The notes under the pieces were generated by a model. That model was not told the origin of the DNA and did no database searches. It saw only the letters and a list, made by a program, of their open reading frames with translations. Positions 37,820 through 49,742 of a DNA stretch of 64,000 nucleotides are shown one piece after another (the first letter of the stretch is position 1; the number at the start of each line of letters is the position of its first letter). Origin of the DNA: Amyloporia xantha (taxonomy: Eukaryota; Basidiomycota; Agaricomycetes; Polyporales; Adustoporiaceae). The position numbers and the translations under genes are program-made. The stretch covers positions 558,001 to 622,000 of the forward strand of contig JAYKKR010000012.1 in the NCBI GenBank assembly GCA_036971615.1. The letters run 5' to 3'.

Positions 37820-38504
37820 CTTGTCGGAAGGAGAGCTCGACGAGGAGGACGGTAGAGGACCTGGAGGGAGGAGGAAGGGAACGAGGGCAGCGTGGTGGGA
37901 CGGCGGACTCGAGGTACAAACTCTGGCTCGTCTAAAGTCACGCATCACAGTGACCGAATCCACGTGATGCACTGATCGACCCTGCCGCTAAATTTGATTC
38001 AGAACCCGATTGGCTGGATAAGCTCATGTGAAAATGTTCTTCCCTGTTTCGGAGGCAAAAATATCGACGGATGGACAGACGCCCGTTCTTGATTGGCTGT
38101 CCCCACGTTGAAACACGACTAAAAGCTGCTTCGCTCCCGAACTAAATATTGCGATGACGTCCGCATGACCTTTCGCTAAAACGTGCTCGAGAGTGCCTCG
38201 CGGAAAGTAATAAGATAGAATGAGATGCTACAGTCAACGAACTGCTGAAGTATCATCCTTGGCTATAAGTACGAAAGGCTTACCACAGGCAGAGTATGTA
38301 AGTATATTCACCGCGAACTATGTTCGGATGAACGCCTATGGCGCCCGAAGTCAAAAAGCGGCCGACGCACAATCCCCATACGGCCAATGTGGTCCAGAAT
38401 CAGGACGTAAAAGGCGCCACCCATAGACAATCCCAGAAGATTGCAAATCGCACCGATAGCTCGGCTCCTCGACTGGGCAGAGCTGCCTTTCATCCACACA
38501 AGTT

Positions 38505-38645
38505 CCGTCGACAGCCAGAGCACTCTGGAACCTTTCAGTCCCGGTGAGAGCGACAAGATTGCCAACCGATGAATCTCCGTAGCTGATACATTACTGAGAG
38601 ACCTATGTTCGACCGTACACGATGTCTGAGGAATGTGGCGGGTTT
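38505..38645 (+). repeat. Local ~140 bp degenerate repeat, copy A
   Basis: The segment with GCACTCTGGAACCTTTCAGTC ... ATGAATCTCCGTAG.TGATACAT ... CGATGTCTGAGGAA resembles 38930-39030. The copies are separated by ~420 bp, direct orientation. Confidence 0.6.
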
Positions 38646-38689
38646 CCGAGAGGGACCTTAGCGAGGAGCAAACTGTCCCGTAATTATTT

Positions 38690-38815
38690 TACGCAGATGG
38701 CCTTCCATGCACCATGGCTGTGGTATCCGACCTTCAATGCTATAATCTATTGGGCTATGAGTGATTTTCGCTGCTAGTGCTCTATATTCGTTGGATTATT
38801 TATTGTCTCTTCACC
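38690..38815 (+). repeat. Dispersed ~120 bp repeat, copy A
   Basis: ACGCAGATGGCCTTCCAT, CACCA.GG.TGTGGTATC and the following ~60 bp match 40990-41130, the region downstream of the secreted peptide homologue. The two are about 2.3 kb apart, direct orientation. Confidence 0.7.
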
Positions 38816-38929
38816 TCATCGAAGTTTGGAATATAGTTTGAGGCATGATGCTTCTCACCGAATTCGTGATCTGGACTTGTCGCAGCTTCAAGTTGACACT
38901 AGGCATCTGTCCAGTTCAACCTGACATGC

Positions 38930-39030
38930 ACTCTGGAACTTCCAGTCATCTGATTGACAGCCGGTGAATGTCCGTAGATGATACATCTGAATCCGACCAT
39001 ACAGGATGTCTGAGGAAAGAGGCATATTCC
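38930..39030 (+). repeat. Local degenerate repeat, copy B
   Basis: Partner of 38505-38645: GCACTCTGGAACTTCCAGTC ... GTGAATGTCCGTAGATGATA ... GGATGTCTGAGGAAAGAGG. Confidence 0.6.
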
Positions 39031-40397
39031 TGAGCGAGAAAGGAAGGGGTAAGCATGCTAGCCTCTATCTATATCAGAGACAGAAATCAAAAATAAAAGT
39101 CGAGCATAAAATAACGCTCCGATGATCGCCGGCTGCAACACTTGAAAATATCCACTCCGGGCCTAGCCATGAGCGACAGTCATGTTTGCGGAGAGTAGCC
39201 TTCACATTTATAACTTATATGCGACTCAATGTACAGTCCTTCGCCGTCGCTTTCAAAAATTCGATAGGGCATCGCTCACCTTGCGAAGGGCATATGCAGT
39301 TTCATGTTCACTCCGAGGGATTCCAGCCGTGCAAGCGCGATCGAGTGAATACAATCAGAACACATTAGACTTGAGGATGAAGGTACCACACCAAAATATC
39401 GCCGAAAGAGGATGTCACATATTACAGCCAGAACATGTAGCAGGCCAAAGACTTATACACAGCTTTTAGAGAACCGTGCCTTCTGGCAGTCCTGCGAGTG
39501 TTGATTGGTGACCTAGAATTACATTTGTGTGCTGGAGCGCATCGAAGGACCGACTCACCGGCACCTCTCGATACTGCTGGTGCAACGCAAAGAATGAGAA
39601 TTAAAGGGGGGGGCCGCAAATACTACTGTAGCGACGCGTTGGTCGTGAGCCGCTCCGTCAAGATCAGACTGACTTGTGCGAGCCCGTCCTGCCCGACTCT
39701 GAGCGGGCACCCAACATGATCCACAAACATCAGGCACAAAGATTGTTGGGATGTTAATTTGTGGCAACGTAGCATGATATGCTGCAGAGGCCCAAGAGAC
39801 TATCATGATCAACGAGACCAGTGCAAGTCTGCAGCCTAGAACTCGGGAATGTAAGGTCTTCCGTAGACTGCATGGATAGTCTAAGATGGAAGGGGAGTGT
39901 GTTTTTTCAAACAAAGAGCTCTCTTATAGAGGACGCGCCTCACTAATGTTGACCGAGTTGGAATGTAGCATTTACTGTACTTTGAAGCTGTCCTCACGAA
40001 CCATCAATCGGCGAAGAACTGATGCCATGGTGGGCGCCCATCACGTGCACTGGCTATACAAACGTACATCCCAAATAGGCAGGTCAGTTAGATCAGTTCA
40101 CCACCGAGCGTCCACCAAATTAGACATTCTGGTAGCAGTGTGGCCCATGGACCTCTCGGCGAATATCGACTGCAATTTGCGCGTTTCACTCTTTTGATGA
40201 CCCTATACAGCATTCGCCCGAAACTACCACTGATCTTGTTGAAGACGACGAAATCGGCACACTCGGGGCATTCTGAGCTTGACCTCGAAGATGGCACAAA
40301 CTATAAGTAGTCTCTCGCTTCTTGTCGTGTCCTGTAGAAATATCCCTCACATCGCCGTCATTCCTTTGCTCTTCGCTCATATTCAGGAGCACTAACA

Positions 40398-40787
40398 ATG
40401 GTTTCGGCATTCATTTTGACGCGTTCCTTTGCTATTGTGGCCATGCTTGTGGGCGGTGAGGTTTCTACCGCTGTACTCAAGTTAGAACGTGCACGCTGAT
40501 CCAGTAATTTTAGCATTGGGAACCGTTAATGCTGCGCCAGCGCCCCTCCCCATCGCTGTTGATGTGAGAATGGAAAAACGCTTGTGCAGAGTGCTGGGCT
40601 GCTTCTCCGAGACGGTGAGACTGCTAGGGTTTTCACTTTAATTTTTGTGATTCTCATCTTGTATGTTGTGATTATGTCTGCGCAGGATGCATCTCTACCT
40701 GCTGTGGCAATAGTTGTGCCAGCTGACGCGGTACTGCCTGCATCAGACATACAGCAATCGAAACCATCCGTCTATCCTGCCAACTGA
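40398..40787 (+). CDS. Secreted peptide precursor with KR-LCRVLGC core (homologue of array gene)
   Basis: Three exons (40398-40455, 40514-40614, 40686-40787) give 86 residues: signal peptide (MVSAFILTRSFAIVAMLVG, ending VNA|AP), short propeptide, MEKR, core LCRVLGCF, and a Val/Pro/Ala-rich tail. The first intron falls at the same codon and phase as in the array genes (after LVG, phase 1), and the second again lies just after the core. The core aligns as CR.LGC. Lys-Arg directly before it is a typical Kex2 site, so the release of a peptide starting LCRVLGC is likely. A TATA-like site lies ~100 bp upstream. Receptor, target and function are unknown. Confidence 0.75.
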
Positions 40788-40989
40788 CGAGATATGTCTA
40801 TAAACGAGCACCTCTGTCATTGGAACACTGGCATCTTGGCGTCCAGTGCAATCAACTGCACATGATGCGGATGGGGCTACTACTACTAATATACTTTTGT
40901 TTCCTTTGTCCTTCGGATTCTCCGGCATTCGCGTTTTCATACCACCACTTCTTATCCTCCGAGTCTCCTTTTTCGGCTATGGTCCCAGA

Positions 40990-41130
40990 TTTATTATACG
41001 CAGATGGCCTTCCATTCACCACGGTTGTGGTATCTAACACTCGCTGTTATCCACTGGACTATGACTTATTTTCGCCTTGTTGCGTCTGGCTGCCGGCGAT
41101 CTTTGTGCGTCAGATTATTTATCGTTTGTT
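40990..41130 (+). repeat. Dispersed ~120 bp repeat, copy B
   Basis: Partner of 38690-38815. An open frame through it (40820-41146) begins with a hydrophobic stretch but has no other support. Confidence 0.7.
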
Positions 41131-41239
41131 CATCCCATTGGCTTGAGTTTCTTTCGAGTTATCGCGGGTTGTCACCGGGAATCTACACAGCTCACACCGG
41201 CATGCGCTTAGCCGCCTCCTGAAAGTCGGGACTTAGGGC

Positions 41240-42830
41240 ATTCATGAATCTGGTACTCCAACCACACAGCCACAAAGTATCGATGCTGTCAGATAGGACT
41301 TGAAGGATTTACCCCTCGACACATGTTACGCATTGGCAGACAACCTCGGACAAAGAATACCGACACATCTATCCCGCTATATTGCTGACCAGCGTACATA
41401 TTTTACCGTTACATATTTTACCGTAGATAATAAGCGTTTAAAATTTTGGAAAACAGATCGACCTTGCCTGATTCTACTCTGTGACAAAAACGGAGGATAC
41501 ATAGCCGTGCTGCCAGTGTAGTTCACCTATTAATTTCTATACCCTGCTGACGGGAAATGACGTCCTGGACAACTGCCTCAAAGTGCCACGACCACAGCTG
41601 GTACGTACCGGTGACGCCGTAATCATCATGTTCGACCGGGTGGAGGGACACGCTAAGCCATACCTAGATTCGATACATGACATCAATACAAGAATTCTGA
41701 GAGGCTTCACGCGGGGTACAATGAGCCAACAGTGTACACTCCAATTAGCCCGATCGTGGATGTTGCCCCGATAATGGAAGCCTCGTTCCAGCTGAAGGAG
41801 GCTGAGGGAATGAACCGCACTGCAGACAGTGACATTTGGGATATTCTAAGGCAGACAAGAGTTAGACAAGCGTAGCCGTATTGCGTGGAGTTGTGAAACT
41901 CCTATAATGGGTACGTCTCGTTCACAGTAAGAAACGACCATAGTAAGTAGAGTACTCTCATCGAATTGTCAGTGCGCCGGCTGGCAGTGCGGACGAGTAC
42001 TTCATGCATATCAACACAATGCACACGGAGTCCCGTGTTCGCGACACTGCTGAGTGATCGTATGCACGACGCAGCAGGTCTACTTACGCAAGTCACCCTG
42101 TGAATGCAGTGTGTATTGCAATTGCTCGCGTGGCCCTTTTGCTACCATAGCTTGTCAAAAAGACCCTGCAATTGTAAGGTGACTTTCGCCAGGGGCCCCC
42201 TCGCTGTAAGTCTGAGCAAGTCAATATTGCATATACATATTGTGTATTGCGGCACGTACGAAGTTCGGTCATCATGTATCGTGCGCCGTTATATTCCCAC
42301 TCTCCTCGCTGTGTCGTCGTGAATCGCCCTCAGTCGTCGCTGGGGGCTCCGACACTTTTCCAGAAAGACTTGTTCTCCGAGACCTACGAGACACTCAGCA
42401 GCGTGTACCTCCCTATCAGCTTGCTTTTCTTTGACGATAACACGGAGCGACAGCCCCGGGTCGTAGTCACCTCAGGCTACCGTTTTTGACAGTCCCACAA
42501 GCTACTGGACCACAGGCGTCACGGGAGCAAATCATCCTACAATTGCGCAAAGCTCTTGGTACAGCTTTTGGCAAGGGTCTTGTCAAAGGAATCACCGCTT
42601 CCGAATCCCGCAGTGTGTGAATTAGCTTGATGAATACCGCCGGGCTGGGAGCATGCACCTGCACCTGTAAGGAGTAGCGCTCCGACGTCACCATGGAAGA
42701 ACTGAGACCACTTACATATGGTGAGGTTAACAACTCTACCAAGGAGATGAACGAGAAGTGTGACAGAATTACTGGTGAGGGATACAAGCTGACAGCAGTA
42801 CTACAGGAGGCCGATTACTAGAAATTCTGG
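41240..42830 (+). pseudogene. Degraded unrecognised coding region
   Basis: Several stretches have protein-like composition but sit in different frames without a consistent splice model. They include DVLDNCLKVPRPQL and AKPYLDSIHD (about 41560-41680), a frame containing YTPISPIVDVAPIMEASFQL (about 41730-41870, ending in a stop), FSETYETLSSVYLPISLLFF then (after GACAG) REQIILQLRKALGTAFGKGL (42370-42600), and MEELRPLTYGEVNN...LQEADY (42692-42820). The run-on from FTRG to YNEPTV near 41715 would need one base removed. I do not recognise the family; a decayed host gene or element are both possible. Confidence 0.4.
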
Positions 42831-43078
42831 TTCCGTCAGCAGTACAAGTCGATAACTTGCATTATGCCCATTGGGCGCTCAAGGTTTGCTCGCATGTGAG
42901 ACGTAAAGAAAGAGCTCGTGATTATCGTGCAGTATTGTGCTATATAACTGTTACACACTAATGCAGGGTAGTCATGGCAGATGCAAGGAATAATAACAAG
43001 AATGCGTGAGGATACAGAGGACGGACCAGTGAGAGATGAGACGGAAAGCAGCGAAAACAAAAGACCGAGAAAAATAGT

Positions 43079-46000
43079 CTATGAAAGCAGCGCAAGTAAC
43101 TTATCGCTGTCCATCGACTTGCTCGCAAGCCGTGTACGTCGCTCCTCGTCCTGGTCGAGACCAGCACCCTTCATCATGATTGCCATCAGGTTGAATGCTT
43201 TCGGAGCATCGATCGCAATGTCGTCAAGAATCTCCGCAATAGGCACGAAACCACTCTCGAAGGACTGCGGTGAGCAAAGATTCTTCGATACAGCGCGCAC
43301 GAAGAGATCTGCAACAAGCTGTGCGTCCGCCTCCCTTGACTCGATCGCTGATGACACAAGCTTGTCGACGAGACGGAACCTATGTTCCGACGGGAGCTTC
43401 GTGAAGTACACCTCGGCCTCGTCCAAGTCGCGAATGCTGAAGAACTCCTTCGAGTCTTCATCGATCCTCGTCTTGGCCTCTGCCTCAGTCATCGACGGAG
43501 CACTCGGGGCGTCAGCACTGCCTTCATCGTCAGAGTTACCAGCCTCCGACGCAGCAGGAGTCGAGTCGGCCTTATTCTCATCAGCTTTGGGTAATGTTCG
43601 GGGAAGAAGCTGGAGTTTGCGACGCTGCATAGGGGGCTCGGGTACGCCACCGGCGCCGAAGTCAACACTACCCTTGCGGCTCGGCGGTCTGCTCGACTTG
43701 GGCACCGCAGCCTCGGTAGCAAGCTCTGGGTTCTCCATAAGCTTAGAGAACATATTTGACGAGCCGGCACGAGTCATGGTTGGTTCGCGGCTCTTGCTCT
43801 CTCCCTTCTTCCCTGCGAATACGCTCGTAGGGCCGAATGTCATCGAGGTCGTCTTGCTGATCTTGCCGAAGTGCGACAGGTCACCTGCCTTGGGTGGTGG
43901 TTTTGGTGCCGAGCTGCCAGCAACGGCCCAACCATCAGGACCCACTTGGGAATGATCGCCACGGTCTCCCCCGCGTCTTGAGCCGCCTCTCGACATGCTC
44001 ATCGTGCGCTGGTAGTCCTTCTCGTTGGCGGCCTTCTCCTTCGCAGCCTGTAACCATTATGGTAAATTACTGGACAATATATCATATTGAGAACCACTTA
44101 CAGCTTCGTGTACGGCAGCGAGGGTCGTCGGAGCAGCCACAGCATTACGTGGTTTCCACGCTCGCTCACGCAGTTCGATAACATCCTAAGCACGTATGAG
44201 ATATCAAGGACAAATAGATGGATGATAATAAACACACCTGTAACATGAAATGCATACGCGAGTTGACATTAGGGTTCTTGCGCAACTCCTTCATGCGGGA
44301 GAAGTAAACGTCCATGTGTTGACGAGCCTTCAGCGTGTCGAGCTGCTGCCCGACAGTGCTCAAGAGCTTGCATAAGCTCTCGATTTCCTCCTCCTCAGGG
44401 TTCTCAACGTTGCCAAGCAACTTCTTGACACACTCGTGCATGATGCGCTCTGTGAGCATCTGCAGCTTGAACAGCTCACCGATGAATTTGATCAGACCCA
44501 GGCCCTGTCGCTTTGCCTTCTGCGCAGCATAATACTCGTCCGAGTACAGGTCACCTTCGTCAACGCTCGAATTCTTCTCAGCGGCGGCCTTCGCTGCCTG
44601 ATCCTCTGTGGACTTCGTGGCGGCAGCGGCTGCGGTCGTCTCCTTCGCCACCCAACCTCGCTCGAAGTCTTCTTGACAGCGATTGAGTAGGTATTTGCGG
44701 AAAAGCTGCCCACCAGCGATCGGCTTGCCCTCAGCGTTCTTGATGCCGTCATCTTGTACCTTCGGACTGATCTGCTCCATCATCTTGCGACATAAGCGCG
44801 CATACATCTCGGACCATGCTGCCTCATCCGTCGCCTTCTCAAATACGAGACGGATGACCTGGATGAGCGTCCGACCATCCTTCTCCTTCTCGGACCTGTT
44901 AGCCCAGGCGATGATCTGATCTGAGATCGAATCGAATCGCTCCATCGTGAGCTTGTTGAGCAATCCCCGGACTTTGCGATCCACAACTTCAGGAGAATCT
45001 TGGTCAACTTGCTGGGGCCTCTTCACGAGACTGTTAGGCGTCCATCGATTCGCAGACACTTCCAATGGTGCCACCGGCTCCATAAGCGACATGCCTTGTT
45101 GCGATGAACCGGAATCGAAAGAAGGTGGACCAGCATTGACCTTATTGGCGTCGGTACGGTCTACACCACGCCTGCTACGCGTACGCTTGTTGGCCATCGC
45201 ATGTCCGCCAGGGCCGCCTTGACTCGAAGACCGAACCATGGCGTTCGGCGCACCACGGCCAAACGGTATCCCCGCAGGGCCACCCGACATCGACGTCGAA
45301 CGACTCGGATTCGACATCGCAAAGCGCTCTTCACTCGACGACTTGGAGGAGTTGGCCGTGGCGAATTGGCCCATGTTGAACGGTGCTGAGCCCGACTTGG
45401 GGAATCCAGAGATGCCAAGACCGATGGCTGCCTGGCGGGAAGCAGTGGAAGACGGGGGTGGCATCGCCACAGATGATGAACGACGGCCAGAACCGCCACG
45501 GCTCATCGCAGAGAAGGATTGATCAGAGGGCTCGAGGCCGATAGCGTCAAGAGGTGGCAATGATTCTGGCTTCTCTTTACAGATGGCCATGAACTGTAGG
45601 AGGAAGTCGCGGTCGTATCTGCGCCACAGAAGTATTCTCAGTAAACCTCTCCATGAATTCGCAGAACAAAGACTTACTTGAATTTACCCTGCTTGGCGTT
45701 GACGTTCAGCTCAATCTTCGGGCTCTGAATGCCTTCAGGGTACGAGACACTGCTAAGGTCTTCGATGATACGAGCTGTGGCAAGAGCGGAAGGTAGCGGT
45801 TGGACAACAGGTTGGCTCTTGGCAGATGAAAGGTCCAGTGGCCCAGGTCGTCGTCGTGGGACTTCAGGGTTAGCAACAGCAGTGTCAATGCGCAACATGC
45901 CTTTGTCCTGAGGCTTGTCCTTAGTCTCCTCTTTGACCGCTTCCACGGGTTCTTCCGAAGGTGTTGGCTCATCTTGGACCTCGCCTTCTTCCACAGACTC

Positions 46001-47935
46001 GAGCTTCGGTGGCTCCTCAGCTTCAGCCTCAGCCTCAGCCTCAGCCACAGCTTTAGCTTTGGCCTCCTCAGCCTCCTTCGCCACACGTTGCTCTTCCTCC
46101 TCGCGTAACCGCTCCTCCTCCATCGTTCGCTGCTTCTCCTCTTCGTCCTTGCGTATCCGCTCTCTCTCCTCCGCCTCCTCTTCGTGCCGTATCCGCTCTT
46201 CCTCCTCTTTCTTCAACCGAGCCTGCTCCTGCTCCTCTTTCTCCTTGCGTACCCGCTCCTCCTCCACCTTCTTCCTCTCAGCCTCTTCCCGCTGCTTCTT
46301 CGCTTTCTCCTCCACCTCCCGCTTAGCCTTCTCCGCTGTCTCCTTCTTCTGTCTCTCCTTCTCCTCTGCCTCCTTCTGCTGTCGCTCCTTCTCCCTCTCC
46401 TCAGCAAGCCGCTTCTCCTTGGCTTCCGGCGTCTCCATGCGCACCGTCGTCACCTTCCTAGCAGGGGAGCTTGGCACCGTCGGGGATGGCACAGCTACCC
46501 CTTGCTTCTTCAATGTCTCGATGTTGACTTCCATCCCAGTCATCGTAGTGATCTTGACAGGATTTGGTCGTCTAGGGACAAAGGCGCTGGCATTTGTGTT
46601 CAGCCGGTTCATCGCACTGCCAGATGAACTTGTCGATGGTGTCGGAGGTGGAGAAGATACACTGCTTAGGCTGGCAGTGTGTGTGTGCGGCGAAGGTGTC
46701 GTGTGTGTGGGTGGAGGCATAGCGGGAGCGAGAGTGGGCGTACCCGGAGGATGAAGAGGTGGTGGAGCGTTGCGAGGTGACATAGGCATGCCAGGATGTG
46801 GAGGACCGGGCGGGCCCTGCGGGGGTTGATGTTGTTGAGGCGCGATGTGTTGTGGAACGTGCCAGCCAGGATTATATTGCATATACGCCTCAGGGGGCAT
46901 CCCAGGATATTGAGGATACTGCACACCAGTTTGTCAGCAATCGTTCAGCAACAACTCTCAATGATCAATAAAGGCGACATACGTAGTATCCAGGCCAACC
47001 GGGCATAGGTGGGGGTGCATGAGGCATTCCAGCAGGCTGTCCAGCGTGCGGGTGCCCCATTCGCGGGCTCGGCATCCCCGTTTGCATCGTTCCTGGGCCT
47101 GGAGGTGGTGCTCCCGGCGCACCGTTGTGACGCCCGTTCACTCCGTTCACCTGCCCGTTTGGTATTTGCCGCGAATACACAGGTGAGCGCGGGGGACCGC
47201 CGGGACTCGGCTGTCCGCCATTTTGCTGTGGCCGAAGGCCGCTACCCGGTATAAAGGGTTGATAATGAGCGCCCAGGTGCGAGGGCTGTGGTTGTGAGTG
47301 TGCCGCCTGAGGTGATGGCTGCGGAAGAGGAGATGGTCGATTTGAAGGGGAGGCGACAGCGGCAGACGACGACTCTGATTGTGCAGAAGACGGCGCAGCG
47401 CTGCTGGGCACCTGGAATAGCTTTTTGACGTCGAATTTTGATGGAGTGGCGGGAGTGGCGGGCGGCTGTGACGACGACGACCCGGCGGAAGGCTTGCCAT
47501 TCGTGGGGGCCGCTGTAGGTGTCGCAGGGACAGACCCAAACGACTTCACGCCTTCCGACTTGATAGGCGGAACAGAGGCAGGAGAGGATGAGATGGGCGC
47601 GGCTACATCGTCTATCGACCCGAAGGTCACCGAGGAACCTACAATGAGATTAGCGACGCGTCGCACGGATGACAGCAGGCGCACGACGTACCTGATTTTA
47701 TCGCACTCGTAGAACTCCGCGCGCCAGCGACACCATCCTTAAATGATACACCCTGGCCTAACGCACTCGGTCGTCGAGAGTGGGTCGGTTGCGGGGCGCC
47801 TTGATTTGGTGCCGGCGACTGGGAACGTGGTGAGGGTGCTGAAGAAGGAATCTGCGGCGGGCCCCTGGACCAAGCTGACTTTGTCGGTAGCTGGGTCGAA
47901 ATCTTCGGTGCTGAAGCAGTGGAGGATTTGCTCAT
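43079..47935 (-). CDS. Eukaryotic translation initiation factor 4G
   Basis: Six exons: 47935-47692, 47638-46983, 46918-45678, 45618-44238, 44185-44102 and 44047-43079. All junctions stay in frame. The order is a low-complexity Pro/Ser/Gln N-terminus starting MSKSSTASAPK; a long Glu/Lys/Arg coiled segment (about 46100-46420); the eIF4E-binding motif YDRDFLLQF (the YX4L-phi type) spanning the exon 3/4 junction; an MIF4G domain (VDRKVRGLLNKLTMERF, LIKFIGELFKLQMLTERIM, MKELRKNPNVNSRMHFMLQ); an Arg/Gly/Ser-rich linker; and a C-terminal domain resembling MA3. It is the scaffold of cap-dependent initiation, joining eIF4E, eIF4A and poly(A)-binding protein in the cytoplasm. The frame is intact. Upstream ATGs exist, but MSKSS gives the fungal-type start. 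Confidence 0.93.
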
Positions 47936-49742
47936 TCTAGGAGAGGTGGTGCATGAGCGAGAACAGCACAATGTTGCCAGGTGAAAACACTCACGAATTG
48001 TTACGATTGCGCGGAGATTTGATGGATATCTTTTTGTTTTCTTCGCGTGAAGGTCGGTCGTAAAAGATGACCTGCCTGCAGGCGAACGAATGGTCGCGAT
48101 TAGGGATCGAAAAAGCACACAGAAATCGGATGCTGGTCGTGCAGCAATCCGGAGTGTCTGTCCTGGTGGAAGACTGAGGCAACAGCGGCTGGGACACCGA
48201 ACCAAAAATCAGCTCAGCATTTTGCCAGACCCCGGTCACCCCCGTGGACACCCCGCAATGCACCCGCGCTGCGGCATGCGGCACCGATCTCCATTTTATT
48301 TCCACTCTGACATATTGACTCGAGTCCATAGGCTCAGGGATCCTGCTTTATGGCTTTATCATCATATACGAATGGCTCTATTGGTCTTATGAAGGCTTTC
48401 TGGCGATGTGCGGTTCCATAATCACTCTCCAGGTACCCCAATAGCGGTCGTTACACTTGTGGTCGTCTGCCACTTATGTGAAATCTCAGCGCAACATAGG
48501 AAATTCAACGGTCTCTCACGCCCACTTAAACTCCGAGGCCTCGAGTTCGATCCTTACGTTAGCCTCGGCATACGACACAAAGTGCACCCGCTGCTTGAAA
48601 TACTAGTGAGACTCCGAGACCCCACCGTATATTATAAAGCACACTGACAGAAATAAAAATGCAATAAATTAGGGCCGGATGTGCATCTTCTCGCGGTGGC
48701 AAGCACGAGCCATACTGTAATTCTCCTCAGGCAGATCGGAAGTCGTGTGAAAAGGGCAAACAGTAGTCCTCAGAGCGCCATACGAGGACCATGACCGTGA
48801 TGACGTATGTCATGCTACAGGATATCATGCCAACCCATGACGTTAGTCTGTCGGCCTTACCGATTTGAATCCGAAGGAATACGAACCACACGAGAATGAG
48901 GAATCCGGTCGGCTCTCACTGACGCCGGGAGAGGTGGCTGGGCAATTACATTGATAGGCTGATCATAGTGAATTTGTCCGCAGGATCCAACGTGACGCCA
49001 AAGTCTAAGAGGATGAGCACCGAAACCTCCTCGACAACTTAACCAGAGAACGTACCGATATCAGGACCGAGATTGGAGAAATGCCTACAGTGCGAATGTC
49101 TATCCAAGAGACGAGCGGGTGCGGTCTTCTCGCCAAGCAGAATATCTTAACCAAATGTTCACAGGCTTTTTATGCTCAGACTTGGCTTAACGTGTCTACA
49201 TCGGCGCCAGATGTGGCTCTGACGAAATTAGTCAGAGAACATTCCCTCAGCGGGCTCTACTCTAGGGGACCCATCACTTTGGCATGAGACCTTATAATGC
49301 AGCAGAAAGCCTACTCACCTCAAGAATGAGGATCTTTCGGAGTATTTGCCAGTGTGATTTTAGCCCTCTCACGACCACTATTGGCAGAGCTGCCATAACA
49401 GTCAACTCATGCTTTTGTGGCGGCTAGGATATAAGATGATTGCATGCTCCCGCCTGGAATGATAGTCTGCAGCAACGAAATAGAATAACATATTTTCCCA
49501 AAATTGGAACGGGTCACGAGCGCCTGAGGTTCTAGGCCACAACCGACTCAACGCTCGTAGAGAAGGTTGCACAGGTCACAATCTCAGATGCGATCAGCTC
49601 GATCAACATGACATCACGGGATATATGACAGCACGTGTCAGTTGTCCAAAGGCAGCGAACCAAGTGGCATTATATTCGTCAACAGATACAGCATCACATC
49701 ACATCGCAGAGTCGTCTTGAATCACGGAACCCAGTCAGCGGC
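47936..49742. other. Intergenic, eIF4G promoter side and gene-poor DNA
   Basis: The first ~400 bp is the likely eIF4G promoter/5' UTR. From 48400 to 49700 I see only short, unsupported frames. A B-box-like GAGTTCGATCC near 48541 has no matching A box or acceptor stem, so no tRNA is called. Confidence 0.5.

Larger units (their letters stand above)
37820..40397. other. 2.6 kb without a confident gene, with short repeats
   Basis: Only short open frames occur. One on the minus strand (39555-39914) has a hydrophobic stretch (LALVSLIMIVSWASA) that could be a signal peptide, but there is no splice or homology support. The interval contains the short dispersed repeats listed separately and, near 40300, an ACTATAAGTAG core-promoter-like site for the gene at 40398. 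Confidence 0.5.

Noticed and set aside
39555..39914. Possible secreted protein on the minus strand with a hydrophobic LALVSLIMIVSWASA stretch
   Set aside because: The hydrophobic stretch is not N-terminal in the open frame, and no exon model or homologue supports it. It is mentioned only in the interval description.
46184..46754. Plus-strand Leu-rich and Ser-rich frames
   Set aside because: They are antisense to the Glu/Lys/Arg coiled segment of eIF4G, which produces Leu/Ser runs on the other strand.
48520..48580. tRNA-like B box (GAGTTCGATCC)
   Set aside because: No A box at the right distance and no acceptor or anticodon stem could be paired.
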